Positions 21,250-32,989 of a stretch of 64,000 bases of DNA are shown here, piece by piece (positions within the stretch are counted from its first letter, which is position 1; each line of letters starts with the position of its first letter). The notes beneath the pieces were generated by a model that was not told where the DNA came from, made no database searches, and was given only the letters and a program-made list of their open reading frames with translations. The position numbers and the translations under genes were made by a program. The stretch lies in assembly GCF_905404315.1 (NCBI RefSeq), contig NC_066279.1:384501-448500 (forward strand), given 5' to 3'. This stretch comes from Leptidea sinapis (Eukaryota; Arthropoda; Insecta; Lepidoptera; Pieridae).

Positions 21250-24110
21250 ACAGGTTTTTTAAGCGTGAAACTCGTAAAAGTGGTACAAAAACACCGTAAG
21301 TACATATCAATTAACGATTGAAGGCAATAAGTGTTTTACTTTCAACTACAGATCCCATCTAGTCAATTTAGAATAAGTACTTTTCATTCCATGGACTCCA
21401 AGTACGAGGATATTAATTTGGTTTTAAATTACCTAGTTTATTATGTTTATAAATTTTCATTAAGTTAATTGTTATTTTTTTTTAATTCGTATTTCAGTAT
21501 AAATAAGATGCTTAATATCTCAGAAATTTGAAATAACATTTACATCGTAATATTTTTGAGTAAATGAGCACATTTACAAATTACCCCATTAAACATTAAC
21601 TAGATTTCATATGTTTTCAAGGGAAACTAATGGTACATATTTTTACCTTTATTTCAATTACCGTATTTTTAAAACATGTTATTTTATGATAACGTTTTAA
21701 AAAGCTATTTATAACATTGTAGAATCAGGGTTTTGGTGGTCTCTAGAATGTTATAACTATTGCTTTGTTTTGCCCCATAGATACGAAAACATTGCTGCCA
21801 TTAATGCTTGTACTTTTACTTATATAAAATAACTCGTACTTTGAAGCTTCCAAGATTACACAAAAATTGCATTTCTTGTATATTCTTAACTTTATTTCAT
21901 CCCTATCATAACTTTTCGAAGTGCTTTACTATGTAGAAGATATGAAAATATTTGTATTAAATACCTAGTTGTAATGTGATTTGCACGCGATTTTCTTTTA
22001 CTGAATAGTCATAGTAAATTTTTGTCGTTACCTTATTTTTTAATTCTCTGTATTCGATGACACCGCTCAAGGTCCGTGCAGAAGACTACGAGTTCGGGTT
22101 TTGCTGTTATATACTTAGTGAATCTGTCAGGTCGTATTCCAGAACTTTATATTATGTCCTTACGCATTTAATAAATCTTAGTGAACAAATTATAGACAAT
22201 GTAATAAATAGTAAAGTGATAAATAGCATTTGTATTACATTTTTGAATTGAATGAGAATGAATGTGTAGCTTAAATAATATTTATTTATATAGATTATCC
22301 ATAGATAATGTCATAACATAAATAATCATCAATACACAAATAAAATTTGGAAAATAAAATAAAAAACGACTTCCGGCGTTCCGTGCCAGTGCTCTAACCA
22401 ACTGATCAGTTCATAATATTTTGTTTTTCAAATTTTACTTGTGTATTAATCCTAGAAGTGAGGGTTATCAATTTAAAAACATAACATATTAATCATCAAT
22501 ACTTAAAAATAACGTTATTTTTACTTTAAATCAAAACTGATAATTCTCTGTTATTTGTATTCGGTGTTCTTTGCAAACTTTAAAACATTTTTATGCGTTT
22601 GTGTGAGCGTGCGCGCAAGATCGGTAATACTACTCACACGCTTGCTATGAAATTTTAAAAAGCAGCTTATCCTACGATATTATATTTAAAGAATGTACTT
22701 GGCTACATGCATACATAACTTATCGTAAAAATTATGTATGATTATCGAACATAAAATATCATTCAATCTTTGCCTTGAATTTATAATGTGAATCAGATGT
22801 ATAGCTCAATTGAATTTGTTTTGTTACATCCGTTCGTAATACCAAATACAATAACGATCTAATACAAATCCAACACCTACTCCTCATCAAATAATAAAAA
22901 AAATTCAAAATCATGAGCAACTAGATTAGAAGCAAAGTAATTATTTACACGAAGTTTTATTTAATTATAATAATTGTAACAACACGAATTTTACTTAATA
23001 ATTGTTTTTAGCTTTATTTACTTGACTATAGTGTCTAAACTCGTTTAGTAGCCCACTTAGATACAGACCAGCAGGGCACCTCGTACCACAAAGCAATTTC
23101 GATTATTGAGCGACAGTCGCTATGCCGCGCTTCATAATTTTTATCAGCTTTCCGCGCACAGACTGTAGTTAACGCCGCAGTCGCTTATGAGGCGTTTTTG
23201 TAATATTACAGCTCGATTTATACCTATTTCCCGCTTATAATATGATAAATATCCCCTATTGGGATCTACTTAATTAACACCAATGATTTTGTCAATTAAA
23301 AAACTCCACAGGGTTTAATGTTCTGGAGATACATATCTAAGCAATTGTTTTTTTTTCTTGCAATAATATTTTAACATGTTGGCTAAGCATGTTTCCCGTA
23401 TGCCTTGATAAATTAACTGGCCATTTGAATAAATTATTTGAATGTTTGGCAAACGTGAAGATAAATACAGCTCCTCATGTAAGCTTGATTAGATCAAAAT
23501 ATAATAATTATAATTACTGGCAGCATTTAAAAGTAAAATGAACCCTAAGGTAACCCCTAAATTGCATAAGTGTGGTAGAAGCTTTATGTTTAATGTTGCC
23601 ATTCCTTAAAATTAATACTATCCCCACAAAATTTAATTGATATTCCTTAATAAAAACGACCAAAATAACAGGCGCTGAGTTGTTATTCAGATATTTTATT
23701 AAATATATTCAAATAAATAACCAAATATTAAATCTAGTACGTTTGTTTAATACTATATTGTAGAAACCATAAAGATTATTTAAGGTATATTGAGTTTTAA
23801 ATATTGAAGAAATATGTTCTGCGCACTAGAGAAGATAAGAAGAGAAGAAGTCACCTAGATAGTTTGTAACACAAGCTGCGGCTAGCTGTAGTCAACTCAT
23901 TTAGTCTATGTTAAGCGTTTATAGCAATAACACGCGTCTGAGTGTTGTTTTAATAACACTTAAAAAAAAAAGTAGTGCTTTTCACCACTACGTTGAACTC
24001 TTTATTTGTAAATATCTACACTTAATTTTCTTTTATTTTGTTAGAAAAATAGTTACTAGTGACGACATGTCATCTCGTTGAAAACTGGCAACTAATATCT
24101 TATGAACATA
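21250..24110. other. AT-rich intergenic DNA
   Basis: Apart from a decayed SINE-2 (22340-22510), nothing is recognised. Short ORFs here have no domain-like features. This is the most plausible spacer between the two host genes. Confidence 0.5.
22340..22510 (-). mobile_element. SINE-2 copy, strongly decayed
   Basis: The landmarks GTGCTCTAACCAACTGA (minus-strand A-box side) and CCTAGAAGTGAGGGTTATCA (shared with 55505-55525) remain. The B-box side is lost. Confidence 0.45.
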
Positions 24111-24119
24111 GATACTTTT

Positions 24120-24240
24120 ACCGGCTAGATAGAGCCTCTTGCTCTTAGAAAACCGATGAAAACAGGCCAGGCTTATTACTTTAGTGTACGTGAAGCTACG
24201 TCTTACACTCGCGATTTGTATGTCACTTTGTGTTATTCCT
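24120..24240. repeat. Dispersed repeat, also at 31118-31285 and 40212-40392
   Basis: All three share AAACAGGC(C/T)AGG or its complement and the block GAAGCTACGTCTTACACTCG. Orientation differs (31118-31285 is inverted). Probably a small non-autonomous element; ends are unclear. Confidence 0.5.
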
Positions 24241-24975
24241 CATTTTTTTTAATTTAATTATAGATTAAAAATGTTGAATGAATGTGAATGTCAAATTGCT
24301 TGATCCGATGTAATCACGTCGCGCCCTTTAATTTGTTCGCTTGTACGCTGTAGCTTCTCTAGTACGTAATACATATTACTTCAATAGTTTTAAATGGTTT
24401 TATTTATGTAGATAAATAGAAGGCGTTATTGAAGTAATGCCATATGAAATAAAAAAATAATCAATAAATCACAGTAATGCTATCTCTTGCCTGAGTTACA
24501 TTGAAATGATGAAATAAGTAAATTTTTAACACAAATATATAACGTTGAGACTTTATTGTAATAAGTGAAAAAAAAATTTTTTAATGCAATGAAACTTTTC
24601 TAATTTAATTCACTAGCTTAAAAGCCTTACTAAATATTTTAAAAATGAGAAAGCTAAGAACTCTACTTTTACTCGTAAATAAATTGATTCCTGTAACTTG
24701 GGTCTTAGTCCCTAAAATTGTGAGGTAATATTACATTTGATTTATATTATTAATGTAGCCACCGTCCAATATAGCAAGTATGGAACATTTCGTTGTCTTT
24801 ACGCAGCGATTCACCGATATTTGATATGAGTTTGGGCTCATGAGAAAATTTACAGCAGCAAAATTCTAACTAAATGGGTTTGAATTTATTTATACAGTCA
24901 AGATATACTTACAAAAATATTTATTATTTAGCTGTAAATCATGGGTTATATAAAACAGATGCGTATTGCACATAG

Positions 24976-25263
24976 TGCCGGATTTACCACGTAGCAAGAG
25001 TAGCAATTGTTACGGGCCCCGCGGGAAAGGGGCCCCCGCATATTAAACCTACTGATCTCTGCCTAAACGTATTTTTGTGACACTTATAAGATATAGTATA
25101 TTGAATTTACTTGATGTCACTATAACGAGAAACGTCACAACTTTTCCTACTAAGACACCTACTAATCCTCGTCAGACACTCAGTAACCGACATTTTTCCA
25201 AATTCCAATATAGATCCCTTTGAAAACAATTAGCTACGGGCCACGCACTTGCTTAATCCGGCA
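24976..25263. mobile_element. Candidate DNA-transposon-derived element with a GC-rich segment
   Basis: The ends are short inverted repeats (GTGCCGGATT left, AATCCGGCA right). Inside lies GGGCCCCGCGGGAAAGGGGC, unusually GC-rich for this window. Similar units with TGCCGGATT ends are common in insects (family knowledge). No transposase remains. Confidence 0.4.
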
Positions 25264-25854
25264 ATTATTGCACCCATCAATAAATTTTTACTTATCGATT
25301 TCTAGAAGAATGAAGCGCGTGCGTAAGCGTTTTTTGCAATGGAGGCAGCGAGATTTTGACATTAGCATAGTCGATATGAACTGATGGTTTTTATGACACA
25401 TTATATCTTCACTGAGAGTGTGCTAGTATTTTTTTAGACATAATAAATTGAAATCTAGAGAATCGTTTGGGCTTACCCTGGCCTTTGGTTCTTTTGTTGC
25501 AAATTATCTTAATGTCGTACTATGCAATGTATGCTCCACTATTCAGAGGCCCACGTATCTAGTCTTATCCGTAACAGTTCTTAAATGCTTATTCAACATC
25601 AATGTAACTCGGGCATAAAGCGGGTACTTCTTAATTAGCTTGGTAGAGTTAGTTTTGTATGTGAACTTGTCCGATGTATTATACGCCGTTATTTGTACAA
25701 AATATATCACTAAATATAATATGCTGTGTTTTAATTATTAAACCTCCGTAATGTATGTATTTGTGAAGTTGAATTTCTTTAGGAGAACTGAAGATTTTAT
25801 TTTGTGGGAATTGAACGAAGAACGGATTGATCGACTATCAGCCGAATTCAAAAA

Positions 25855-26125
25855 CCTATCTATCCTTAGTTTAACTTACTAGAGGTAGACAAATCTATCC
25901 TTTTACGCTTACTTATAAGCATTGGACTACCGTTGCCGTTTTCAATAACGTATCTCTAGATACGGATGCATTGCTGTCACCGTTTAATGACAAGATCTTA
26001 TCTAAACATGGTTATGTCCAATACGGTTATAGTCCAATGCATTATGTCGATAGGATATTGAAATGTAAGTAAGCGTAAAAGGATTTATTTGTCTACCTCT
26101 AGTAAGTTAAACTGAGGATAGATAC
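25855..26125. mobile_element. Foldback element with about 60-bp inverted arms
   Basis: The left arm 25855-25915 and right arm 26066-26125 are inverted copies with few mismatches (shared core TTTAACTTACTAGAGGTAGA on the left; complement on the right). A second inverted pair, CCGTTTTCAATAACGTATC at 25937 and ACGTTATTGAAAACGG at 26124, overlaps the arms. No coding capacity. Confidence 0.75.
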
Positions 26126-26269
26126 GTTATTGAAAACGGCCGTATGTTGCGTATAGTCCGCTCGAATTGACTAAGAAAATCTGACCTTGGTGTTGTGAAC
26201 ACTCCTGTTCCCCTTTAGCACACACCGTAGGCTTCCTTTTAGTAACACATAAATGAGTGACACAAATAT

Positions 26270-26560
26270 CAAATTCAAATATTTTTAGTCAAATTAGGAC
26301 TTTAAATTCACTCGAAAATATATACCTCAGGGCTTAGAGACAGGTCTAAAATGGTCTGCCTCAGACATGCCTATCTTCTCAGGAAAAGAACAGGAAAAAG
26401 ATAACTAACAAACTCATCGGCCTTTTTTTAAATAGCATTGCACTACATAAATTAAATAGCCTGAGGGCAGTGGCTTCACTCCCAAGGTTTGGTACCACTA
26501 AGAAAGTCATTCATGGTAATGTTTACCACAGAAACGTTTTAACAGTAACGTTTGAAAGAG
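26270..26560 (-). mobile_element. LINE-B 3' fragment
   Basis: The tail AAATTCAAATATTTTTAG is followed by the LINE-B blocks TGCCTCAGACATG and GAACAGGAAAAAG, decayed, and GCCTGAGGGCAGTGGCTTC. It is cut at its 5' end and is followed by a short LINE-A 3' scrap (26561-26612). Confidence 0.7.
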
Positions 26561-26614
26561 GACAAACGAGCAAACACATCGTCCACAATCTCTTGCTATA
26601 CTAGAGAAATCACG

Positions 26615-28636
26615 TTTTTTTTTTTGGAATAGGAGGACAAACGAGCGTACGGGTCACCTGGTGTAAAGTGATCACCGCCGCCCACAATCTCTTGCAACAC
26701 CAGAGGAATCACAAGAGCGTTGCCGGCCTTTAAGGAAGGAGTATGCGCTTTTTTTGAAAGTACCCATGTCGTATCGTCGCGGAAGCACCGCATAAGGAAG
26801 CTCATTCCACATCTTTGTAGTATGTGGAAGAAAGCTCCTTGAAAACCGCACTGTGGAGGACCGCCACACATCCAGATGGTGGGGATGATATCCTAACTTG
26901 TGGCGTGTCGTGCGAAGGTGGAATTCGACGGCAGGAATCAGGTTAAACAGCTCTTCGGAACACTCCCCCTGATAAATGCGGTTGAAGACACACAATGAAG
27001 CGACATCTCTACGCAACGCCAAGTGGTCCAGCCGTTCACAGAGCACTGGGTCCCCGACAATTCGAGCTGCTCTACGTTGCACGCAGTCAAATGGGTCGAG
27101 CTGATACTGGGGTGCGCCAGACCAGCGATGACAGCAATACTCCATGTGTGGCCGGACCTGCGCTTTGTACAGCGCTAGAATGTGGGTCGGCTTAGAGTAT
27201 TGCCATGCTCTATAGATGACGCCCAGCTTCTTCAAAGCCAATTTGGCTTTGCCCTCCAGATGGCCACGGAATTGGCAATCGCTCGAGATTTCGAGACCCC
27301 AGTATTCCGACACTAGGCGAGGCTTTAGGGAAGTGTTGTCGAAGAGCGGTGATAGGGCAAATAGGGTTTGTTTTAGTGTTAAACGCGCAAACTTGAGTCT
27401 TCTGGGGGTTAAATTGGACAAGGTTCAATTTATTCCATTCCGCGACCTTCTCGAGAGAGGACTCGATAGAAGACACAAGTTTCTCTCGGCTCTGGTCAAC
27501 GAATTCCCGAGAGAGACCTGCATGGCCCGTGTATACGGCATCACCAGTGCTGTCGTCTGCATAGCAATGAATGTTGGAGGTATCCAACATATCATTGATA
27601 TGCAGAAGAAACAGCGTGGGAGATAGCACACAGCCTTGGGGCACTCCAGCGTTCACGGGCTTCGGGTTTGAGCGATATCCGTCGACAACTACCTGTATAC
27701 TTCGCCCACTGAGGAAGCTGTCGGGAAGCCAAAACGATGGAAGTTTTGAGAGGAGCACCTTGTGCCATACACGATCAAAGGCCTTCGCTTTATCCAGGCT
27801 AACTGCGAGACCTTCCCCCTTGCTTTCAATATCCGCCACCCATCTATGTGTTAGGTATACCAGTAGATGACCTGCCGACCGACCATGGCGAAAGCCGTAC
27901 TGTCGGTCGTTGATCAACTGGTGACCCTCTAGGTATACCAAGAGCTGACGGCTAATTATGCTCTCCATGAATTTGGAGAGCAGGGAGGTAATAGCAATAG
28001 GCCTGTAGTTTGCCGGATCTGAACTATCTCCTTTTTTTTGGATCGGATGGACAAGGGCTGACTTCCATGAGTCAGGGACTACGCCTTTAGAATAAGAGTG
28101 CCGGAATAAACGCGTTAGCACCGGCGTCAACTCAGGGGCTCGACTTCCTGACGTCCAACGATAATAGAGCTCGCCTAACAGTTTTCTGTCTGAACTGTAC
28201 CTCAGAGAGCTCTGACACCACGGGATGGTCAGCGGTGTTTTTCCGTAGTTGTCAAGAGTCGAGTTGGAGGCGATAACCCAAGTTCGAAACGTTGGTTTTT
28301 TGCAGTCAGATGCTGCTTTAACTGACGCATCGAACATCGAAGCGCAGCAACCCAAGTTCGAAACGTTGGTTTTTTGCAGTCAGATGCTGCTTTAAGTGAT
28401 GCATCGAACCAGGGCTGTGATCTGCCACCGATCGGTACTACAGAGCTTGGTATAAAAATATCCATGCCCTGCAGTATCACATCGGCTTCTGCAACGGCGC
28501 AGGCACTAGGATCATCCGAAGGGAAACAAACCTTGCCCCAAGGGTAGGATGCAAAAAAGGAACGCATTCTATCCCAATCTGCTGACTTGTAGTGCCAAAC
28601 GTGGCGGGTCCCTGGTGGTCTGCGACGTTGGCGTCG
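26615..28636 (-). mobile_element. LINE-A non-LTR retrotransposon, longest copy, 5'-truncated
   Basis: The tail (minus strand) ends CCTCCTATTCCAAAAAAAAA at 26615. The minus strand encodes a reverse transcriptase with motif A SLDKAKAFDRVWH, motif B GVPQGCVLSPTLF and catalytic CYADDSTGDA. A C-terminal region follows (RPHMEYCCHRWSG, VQRRAARIVGDP, RTTRHKLGYHPHHLDVW, FLPHTTKMWNELP). A frameshift near 27330 separates two ORFs (27210-28355 and 26672-27421), and another near 28230 splits off the upstream part. About eight codons are missing after LPSFWLPD compared with 62060-62110. The endonuclease domain is absent. The layout suits the Jockey/CR1 side of LINEs; the exact clade is uncertain. Confidence 0.85.
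28275..28418 (-). repeat. 74-bp tandem duplication inside LINE-A
   Basis: AACCCAAGTTCGAAACGTTG begins at 28275 and again at 28349. The duplicated unit runs to the GCATCGAAC block and disturbs the reading frame. The fragment at 1-60 has only one unit, so the duplication is private to this copy. Confidence 0.85.
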
Positions 28637-29723
28637 GATAAAAAACACAATGTGGTATTGTTTGCGGATGACACTTCACTTATATTCAAAGTGAAACGAA
28701 GCCAAGTTTTTTATGACGAAGTAAAAAATGCTCTATCTGACATCGTGTACTGGTTTAGCCCCAATAACTTATTGTTAAATAGTCATAAAACCAAATATAT
28801 TAAATTCATCGCGCCAAATGTCAAAAATGTAGATGCGAATATTTTATTGAATGGAATGAATGGAGGTGGTAAAACCAGTGGAATCTGCTGTATTTCTTGG
28901 CATTACTCTTGATTCCAAATTGCGGTGGGGCCCCCATATTGAAGGATTGGCGAATAGGCTAAGTTCTGCAGCATATGCGGTTAAGAAAATTAGACGGTTA
29001 ACTGACATAGATACGGCGAGATTAGTATACTTTAGTTATTTTCATAGTATTATGTCCTATGGTATATTGTTATGGGGCAGTGCGGCCGATATTAATACCA
29101 TCTTTGTGCTGCAGAAGAGGGCTATTCGCGCGATTTCTAACCTAGGTCCTACAGAATCATTAAGAGATAAATTTAAAGAAATAAACATTTTGACTGTTGC
29201 TTCTCGATACAGTTTTGATAATGTTCTGTATGTTCATAAGCACATTGAGGAATTCTCTAGAAACTGTGACATTCATAATGTTAACATGAGGAACAAACAT
29301 AAACTTGTTATGCCTACTACTCGGTTGGGTCAAGTTAGTAAGTCTTTTGTTGAGCGATGTATATGCTTCTACTACATGATCCCAGAAAATGTACAAAACA
29401 AATGTGTTACGAAATTTAAAAGAATTGTTAAAAAACGTTTGTGTGGGAAAGGTTATTATAGCATAAACGATTTTCTTAATGACACCATGGACTGGGAATA
29501 AAGCGAAGACCCGCAGGCTCTTTAATTATAAATGTTTATTGTACGATATCACATTGTAATCCATATTTTATATATAAAAAAAACCCGCTGAGTTTCTTGC
29601 GCCCATTCTTCTCAGGTCTGAGGCAGTCTCTTTTGAATGGGTGGTAGTTTTTGACGTTCAATAATTGATTTTAAATCCAATTTTGAATAAAAATATTTGA
29701 ATTTGAATTTGAATTTGAATTTG
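28637..29723 (+). mobile_element. LINE-B non-LTR retrotransposon, 5'-truncated
   Basis: It encodes the end of a reverse transcriptase from KKHNVVLFADDTSLIF (catalytic F-A-D-D) on through ESAVFLGITLDSKLRWGPHI, the Jockey-type palm/thumb. A short insertion near 28855-28862 shifts the frame. The C-terminal part (RCICFYYMIPENVQNKC, KRLCGKGYYSINDFLNDT) runs to a stop at 29499-29501. The 3' UTR ends in five TTTGAA repeats near 29695-29723. The copy starts inside the gene, directly against LINE-A in head-to-head orientation. Confidence 0.85.
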
Positions 29724-30552
29724 ATAGCCACTACACTCCTGACCAGGCAATGCATGGTCGGATGTTCCGAGAGGGGCGTAGACAGAGACCTGGTAACCAC
29801 CACGTAACCATAATATAACTCTGTGCCCACGTTCAAAAGTAATTTCTTCAATGATGTATCAGATCTCCTTTGGTTAGAATTCTTTTAAAAAAAGTACTAG
29901 TTCCTATTTTAACATATTATTTAACTATTTGTTTATCTACGTCGTTTTTGAATTTAAAATTTCTTTAGCGACATTGAGCACTATTCTTGGGATTGGTATA
30001 AAATGTTAAACTATCTCAGGACACGTGACCTGAGCGAAAATACGTAAGACAGTTGCTGAAATTATGGATAAAAGTTGATTTTCCTTCGGGATAAATTATT
30101 TAATGTAAAGTACTTTTATAATATTTATAATAAATAAAGCAATTCGTGCGAAATTATTCCCTAACTATTCCAAAATATTCAAAAGTGCACAACGTTAATG
30201 TTCAAGTTTTCACTTCTGCCGACACTCCCGGAGTGCACTTATTTATTTGCATCTAGTGTTATGGGCCGCTTTCCATAATTAATATAAATGGTTCAGGGAC
30301 GCTATGTTGTGTGCATTTTGACCCATAAACCATGAGAGAACCTTCGAATAAACCCCTTGATGGTTCGGGCGTGATAAATTATAAGCGTGGCTTATAATTT
30401 ATCCTTTTCCAACAGCAACCTTAGACGTAGATGCTGCAGTGTCATCACATCGGTCTAAGGCTTACAGTATGGTTTGCATTGAGCCACGTTTCATCCGAAA
30501 ACATATTTTACCAATTTTCACCTAATTATATATTTATATTTTTATTTACTTT
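29724..30552. other. Unrecognised spacer between two LINE-B copies
   Basis: Mostly AT-rich. I see no coding sequence or known repeat landmark, except that the sequence just after the tail (29724-29800) is GC-richer. Confidence 0.45.
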
Positions 30553-31117
30553 ATAACCTAAGGAATCATTGAAACCAAAATTCAAAGAAATTAACATCTT
30601 GACTGTTGCTTCTTAATATATTCTTGATAATGTAATGTATGTTCATAGGCACATAAGTGAATTTGCGAAAAACTGTATTAACCATAATGTTAACACCAGG
30701 AACAGACATAAGCTTATAATGTCATTTGTGGGGCGATGTATATGCTTTTACCACAGGATCCCAGAAAATGTTCAAAACAAAAGTATTTCGTTATTCAAAA
30801 GAATTGTTAAAAAACGTTTGTGTGGTAAAGGTTACTATAACATAAATTATTTTCTTAATGATACCACAGATTGGGAATGGAGCGACCGCTCTCAGGCTAT
30901 TAAATAATTAGTTTAATTGTACAATGTTACCTTGTAAATGTTACTTTAATTGTAAAACATATTTTTGATAAAAAAAAAAGCGCCCGCTGAGTTTGTTGGG
31001 CCCATTCTTCTCAGGCCTGAGGCATTCATTTTGGAATGGGTGGTAGTTTTTTTTTTACTTTCAATAAGTGATGTCACATCCTATTTTGAATAAAAATATT
31101 TGAATTTGAATTTGAAC
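30553..31117 (+). mobile_element. LINE-B second copy, 5'-truncated
   Basis: It encodes KFKEINILTVAS, stop, DNVMYVHRHISEFAKNC, then IPENVQNKSISLFKRIVKKR and NDTTDWEWSDRSQAIK with a stop at 30905. Compared with the copy at 28637 it lacks about twelve codons between KLIM and SFVGRC, in frame. It ends in TTTGAA repeats at 31094-31116. Confidence 0.85.
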
Positions 31118-31285
31118 TAACATAAAGTGAAATTCAAATCGCGAGTGAAAGACGTAGCTTGTCATGCACACAAAAATAACAACTCTGACCTGTTTTCATC
31201 AGTTGTGTAGCAGCAAAAGAGTCTACCTAAATGTATAAATTATCTAACAGTATTATAATATACTAAACAATATGCATTCTTGACA
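31118..31285. repeat. Dispersed repeat, inverted relative to 24120 and 40212
   Basis: Contains CGCGAGTGAAAGACGTAGCT and CTGACCTGTTTTCATCAGTT, complements of landmarks in the other two copies. It abuts the LINE-B tail and lies just upstream of the candidate promoter. Confidence 0.5.
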
Positions 31286-31317
31286 AAACTGTGCTAGTGA
31301 TAGCTGTCAACTAACTA

Positions 31318-31440
31318 GTGCGTCACACGGTGTGACACTTGACGTAACCACTTTTTGTATTCCATGTTCACAACTACACTCTTGCTGTTCACACTTCACC
31401 GTTCCGTTCGCGTTCGAACTTCAAATCAGTCAGTACTCAG
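31318..31440 (+). promoter_or_regulatory. Candidate promoter of the Reeler-domain gene
   Basis: GTCACACGGTGTGAC at 31322-31336 is a perfect inverted repeat around one G. It is followed by TGACGTAA, like a CRE/bZIP half site, and by TCAGTC at 31426-31431, which matches the arthropod initiator. A spliceable exon follows. All points are motif-level; no expression evidence is available. Confidence 0.3.
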
Positions 31441-31750
31441 CGCATCATATTATTCTGTGGTACTCAGTAACAGTATTGTAATAACATTGACGTTGTGTGG
31501 TTGTCTTTCAAAAAGTTTCATATTTATTTACGAAAAGGAACTTTTTAGAACAAGTTTAGAAGATTATTTATAACAGGGATTATAAAAGTTTGAAGATTTA
31601 CGGATTGATAACAACTTCAGTGAGTGTTTGATGCAGTTCTCAAGGTTTTTGTCAAACTAAAACAACTTTTTCTTTTGAGTGCTGTGTGAAATTTTAGAGA
31701 CTGCAAAGTGAAATAGTGTTTGAAGCGATCTACGTTGTTTTCATTCAATT
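31427..31750 (+). other. Candidate non-coding first exon
   Basis: A stretch free of the named repeats ends in an excellent donor, CAATT|GTAAGTACC, at 31751. It holds a nine-codon upstream ORF (31631-31660) but no long frame. The first coding exon of the Reeler gene (acceptor at 60730) has only eight bases before its ATG, so it needs an upstream 5' UTR exon. This one is the best candidate on the + strand, which implies a 29-kb intron. It could equally belong to another transcript. Confidence 0.35.
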
Positions 31751-31759
31751 GTAAGTACC

Positions 31760-32318
31760 TGCCTAACTATGGTTTTGTTTTTCATTTCAATAGTACCTAC
31801 CTACCGAGAAATATTTTATGCATAAAAGTTTAAAAAACTTGATGTGTTGTAGTTGTCGATAATAATTACTAACTGATAAAAGGCGGAAGTATGTTTGAAT
31901 TTACTTTCATGCTTTTTTCATATTGTTTGTTTTACATTTACCACATATTAAATATACAAGTTTATATGCCTAGATATAGATAATCGACCTGTAATAATGT
32001 AGAATATAAAGAAGAGTTTTTCATAAAATTTTATACAAATTCAAATTACAGAAAAAAATTAATTCATTTATATACTTATACTTAGGCTTAACAAGTTCGG
32101 TAAATTTTCAAATAATTTCTTTGTATTTAAATTGTTTTTCCAACATAAATAAATTAATTAAGCATGCTATATGGTAAATTAATAAATGAATTTTAGAGCA
32201 AGAGATATCAAAGAAAGTCCTGTCAAAATCGGTTCAGCAGCAACGGAAGCTAGGTAGTTATAGGTCTCCATATCTCTTCATACACTCTTTCTCTTTCATT
32301 CGCTATGTTCCGACATAA
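31760..32318 (+). other. AT-rich DNA, nothing recognised
   Basis: It would be the start of the first intron if 31427-31750 is the first exon. No repeat landmarks are seen. Confidence 0.4.
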
Positions 32319-32319
32319 T

Positions 32320-32633
32320 AACCAGAGGGAGGCTCCTTTTTAAGGAAGCCGGCTAGATTATGGGTACCACAACGGCGCCTATTTCTGCCGTGAAGCAGTA
32401 ATGTGTAAACATTACTGTATTTCGGTCTGAAGGGCGCCGTAGCTAGTGAAATTACTTGGCAAATGAGACTTATCATCTTATGACTCAAGGTGACGAGCGC
32501 AATTGTAGTACTGCTCAGAAGTTTTGGGTTTTTCAAGAATCCTGAGCGGCCCTGTATTGAAATGGATAGTTCGTATCAATTACCATCAGCTGAACGTCCT
32601 GCTCGTCTCGTCCCTTATTTTCATAAAAAAATA
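32320..32633 (+). mobile_element. SINE-1 copy, full length
   Basis: Begins GAGGGAGGCTCCTTTTTAAG and ends CGTCCCTTATTTTCATAAAA. The GCAGTAATGTG..CATTACTG stem is present. It is followed without a gap by the X segment (32640-32775), as also happens, inverted, at 48523-48905. Confidence 0.8.
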
Positions 32634-32639
32634 ATAATA

Positions 32640-32775
32640 TGTAGACCCGGCCTCAGCTCACAGCGAAATTCCTCGCAGGCCCGAGCCATTTATCCTCCGA
32701 ATGTGAGATTCTGGCATTTTTAGATCCAATTAGGAATGAATTTGCCATTTTTAGAGTACAGAATATAGTTTTTCC
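32640..32775 (+). repeat. X segment linked to SINE-1
   Basis: About 135 bp (landmarks CGCAGGCCCGAGCCATTTAT, GAGATTCTGGCATTTTTAGA, GAGTACAGAATATAG) recur inverted at 48523-48660. In both places the segment directly follows the A-rich tail of SINE-1. It could be a 3' transduced flank or a second module of a composite element. Confidence 0.75.
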
Positions 32776-32989
32776 ACCACCTAGCTTACGAGACAATAAG
32801 CAGGAGAACAATAATGTGACATTGACGGGTTTCTTGTAACAACACCGTGACAAAATCAACCTTCATTTAAACGCACCTGTTTTTAAAATCAACGCGCCAA
32901 CGCGCCGGCTTGCTAATGTAGGTTTACGATTTTATATTTACTCTTACTTTGTTTAAATTTAAGTTAGTAGTTCGTTCTTAGTTTGCCTT

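Noticed and set aside
25010..25050. GC-rich run as a CpG promoter
   Set aside because: It is short and lies inside an inverted-repeat element.
27216..27870. Long + strand ORFs opposite LINE-A
   Set aside because: They are antisense shadows of the minus-strand reverse transcriptase, which has the recognisable motifs.
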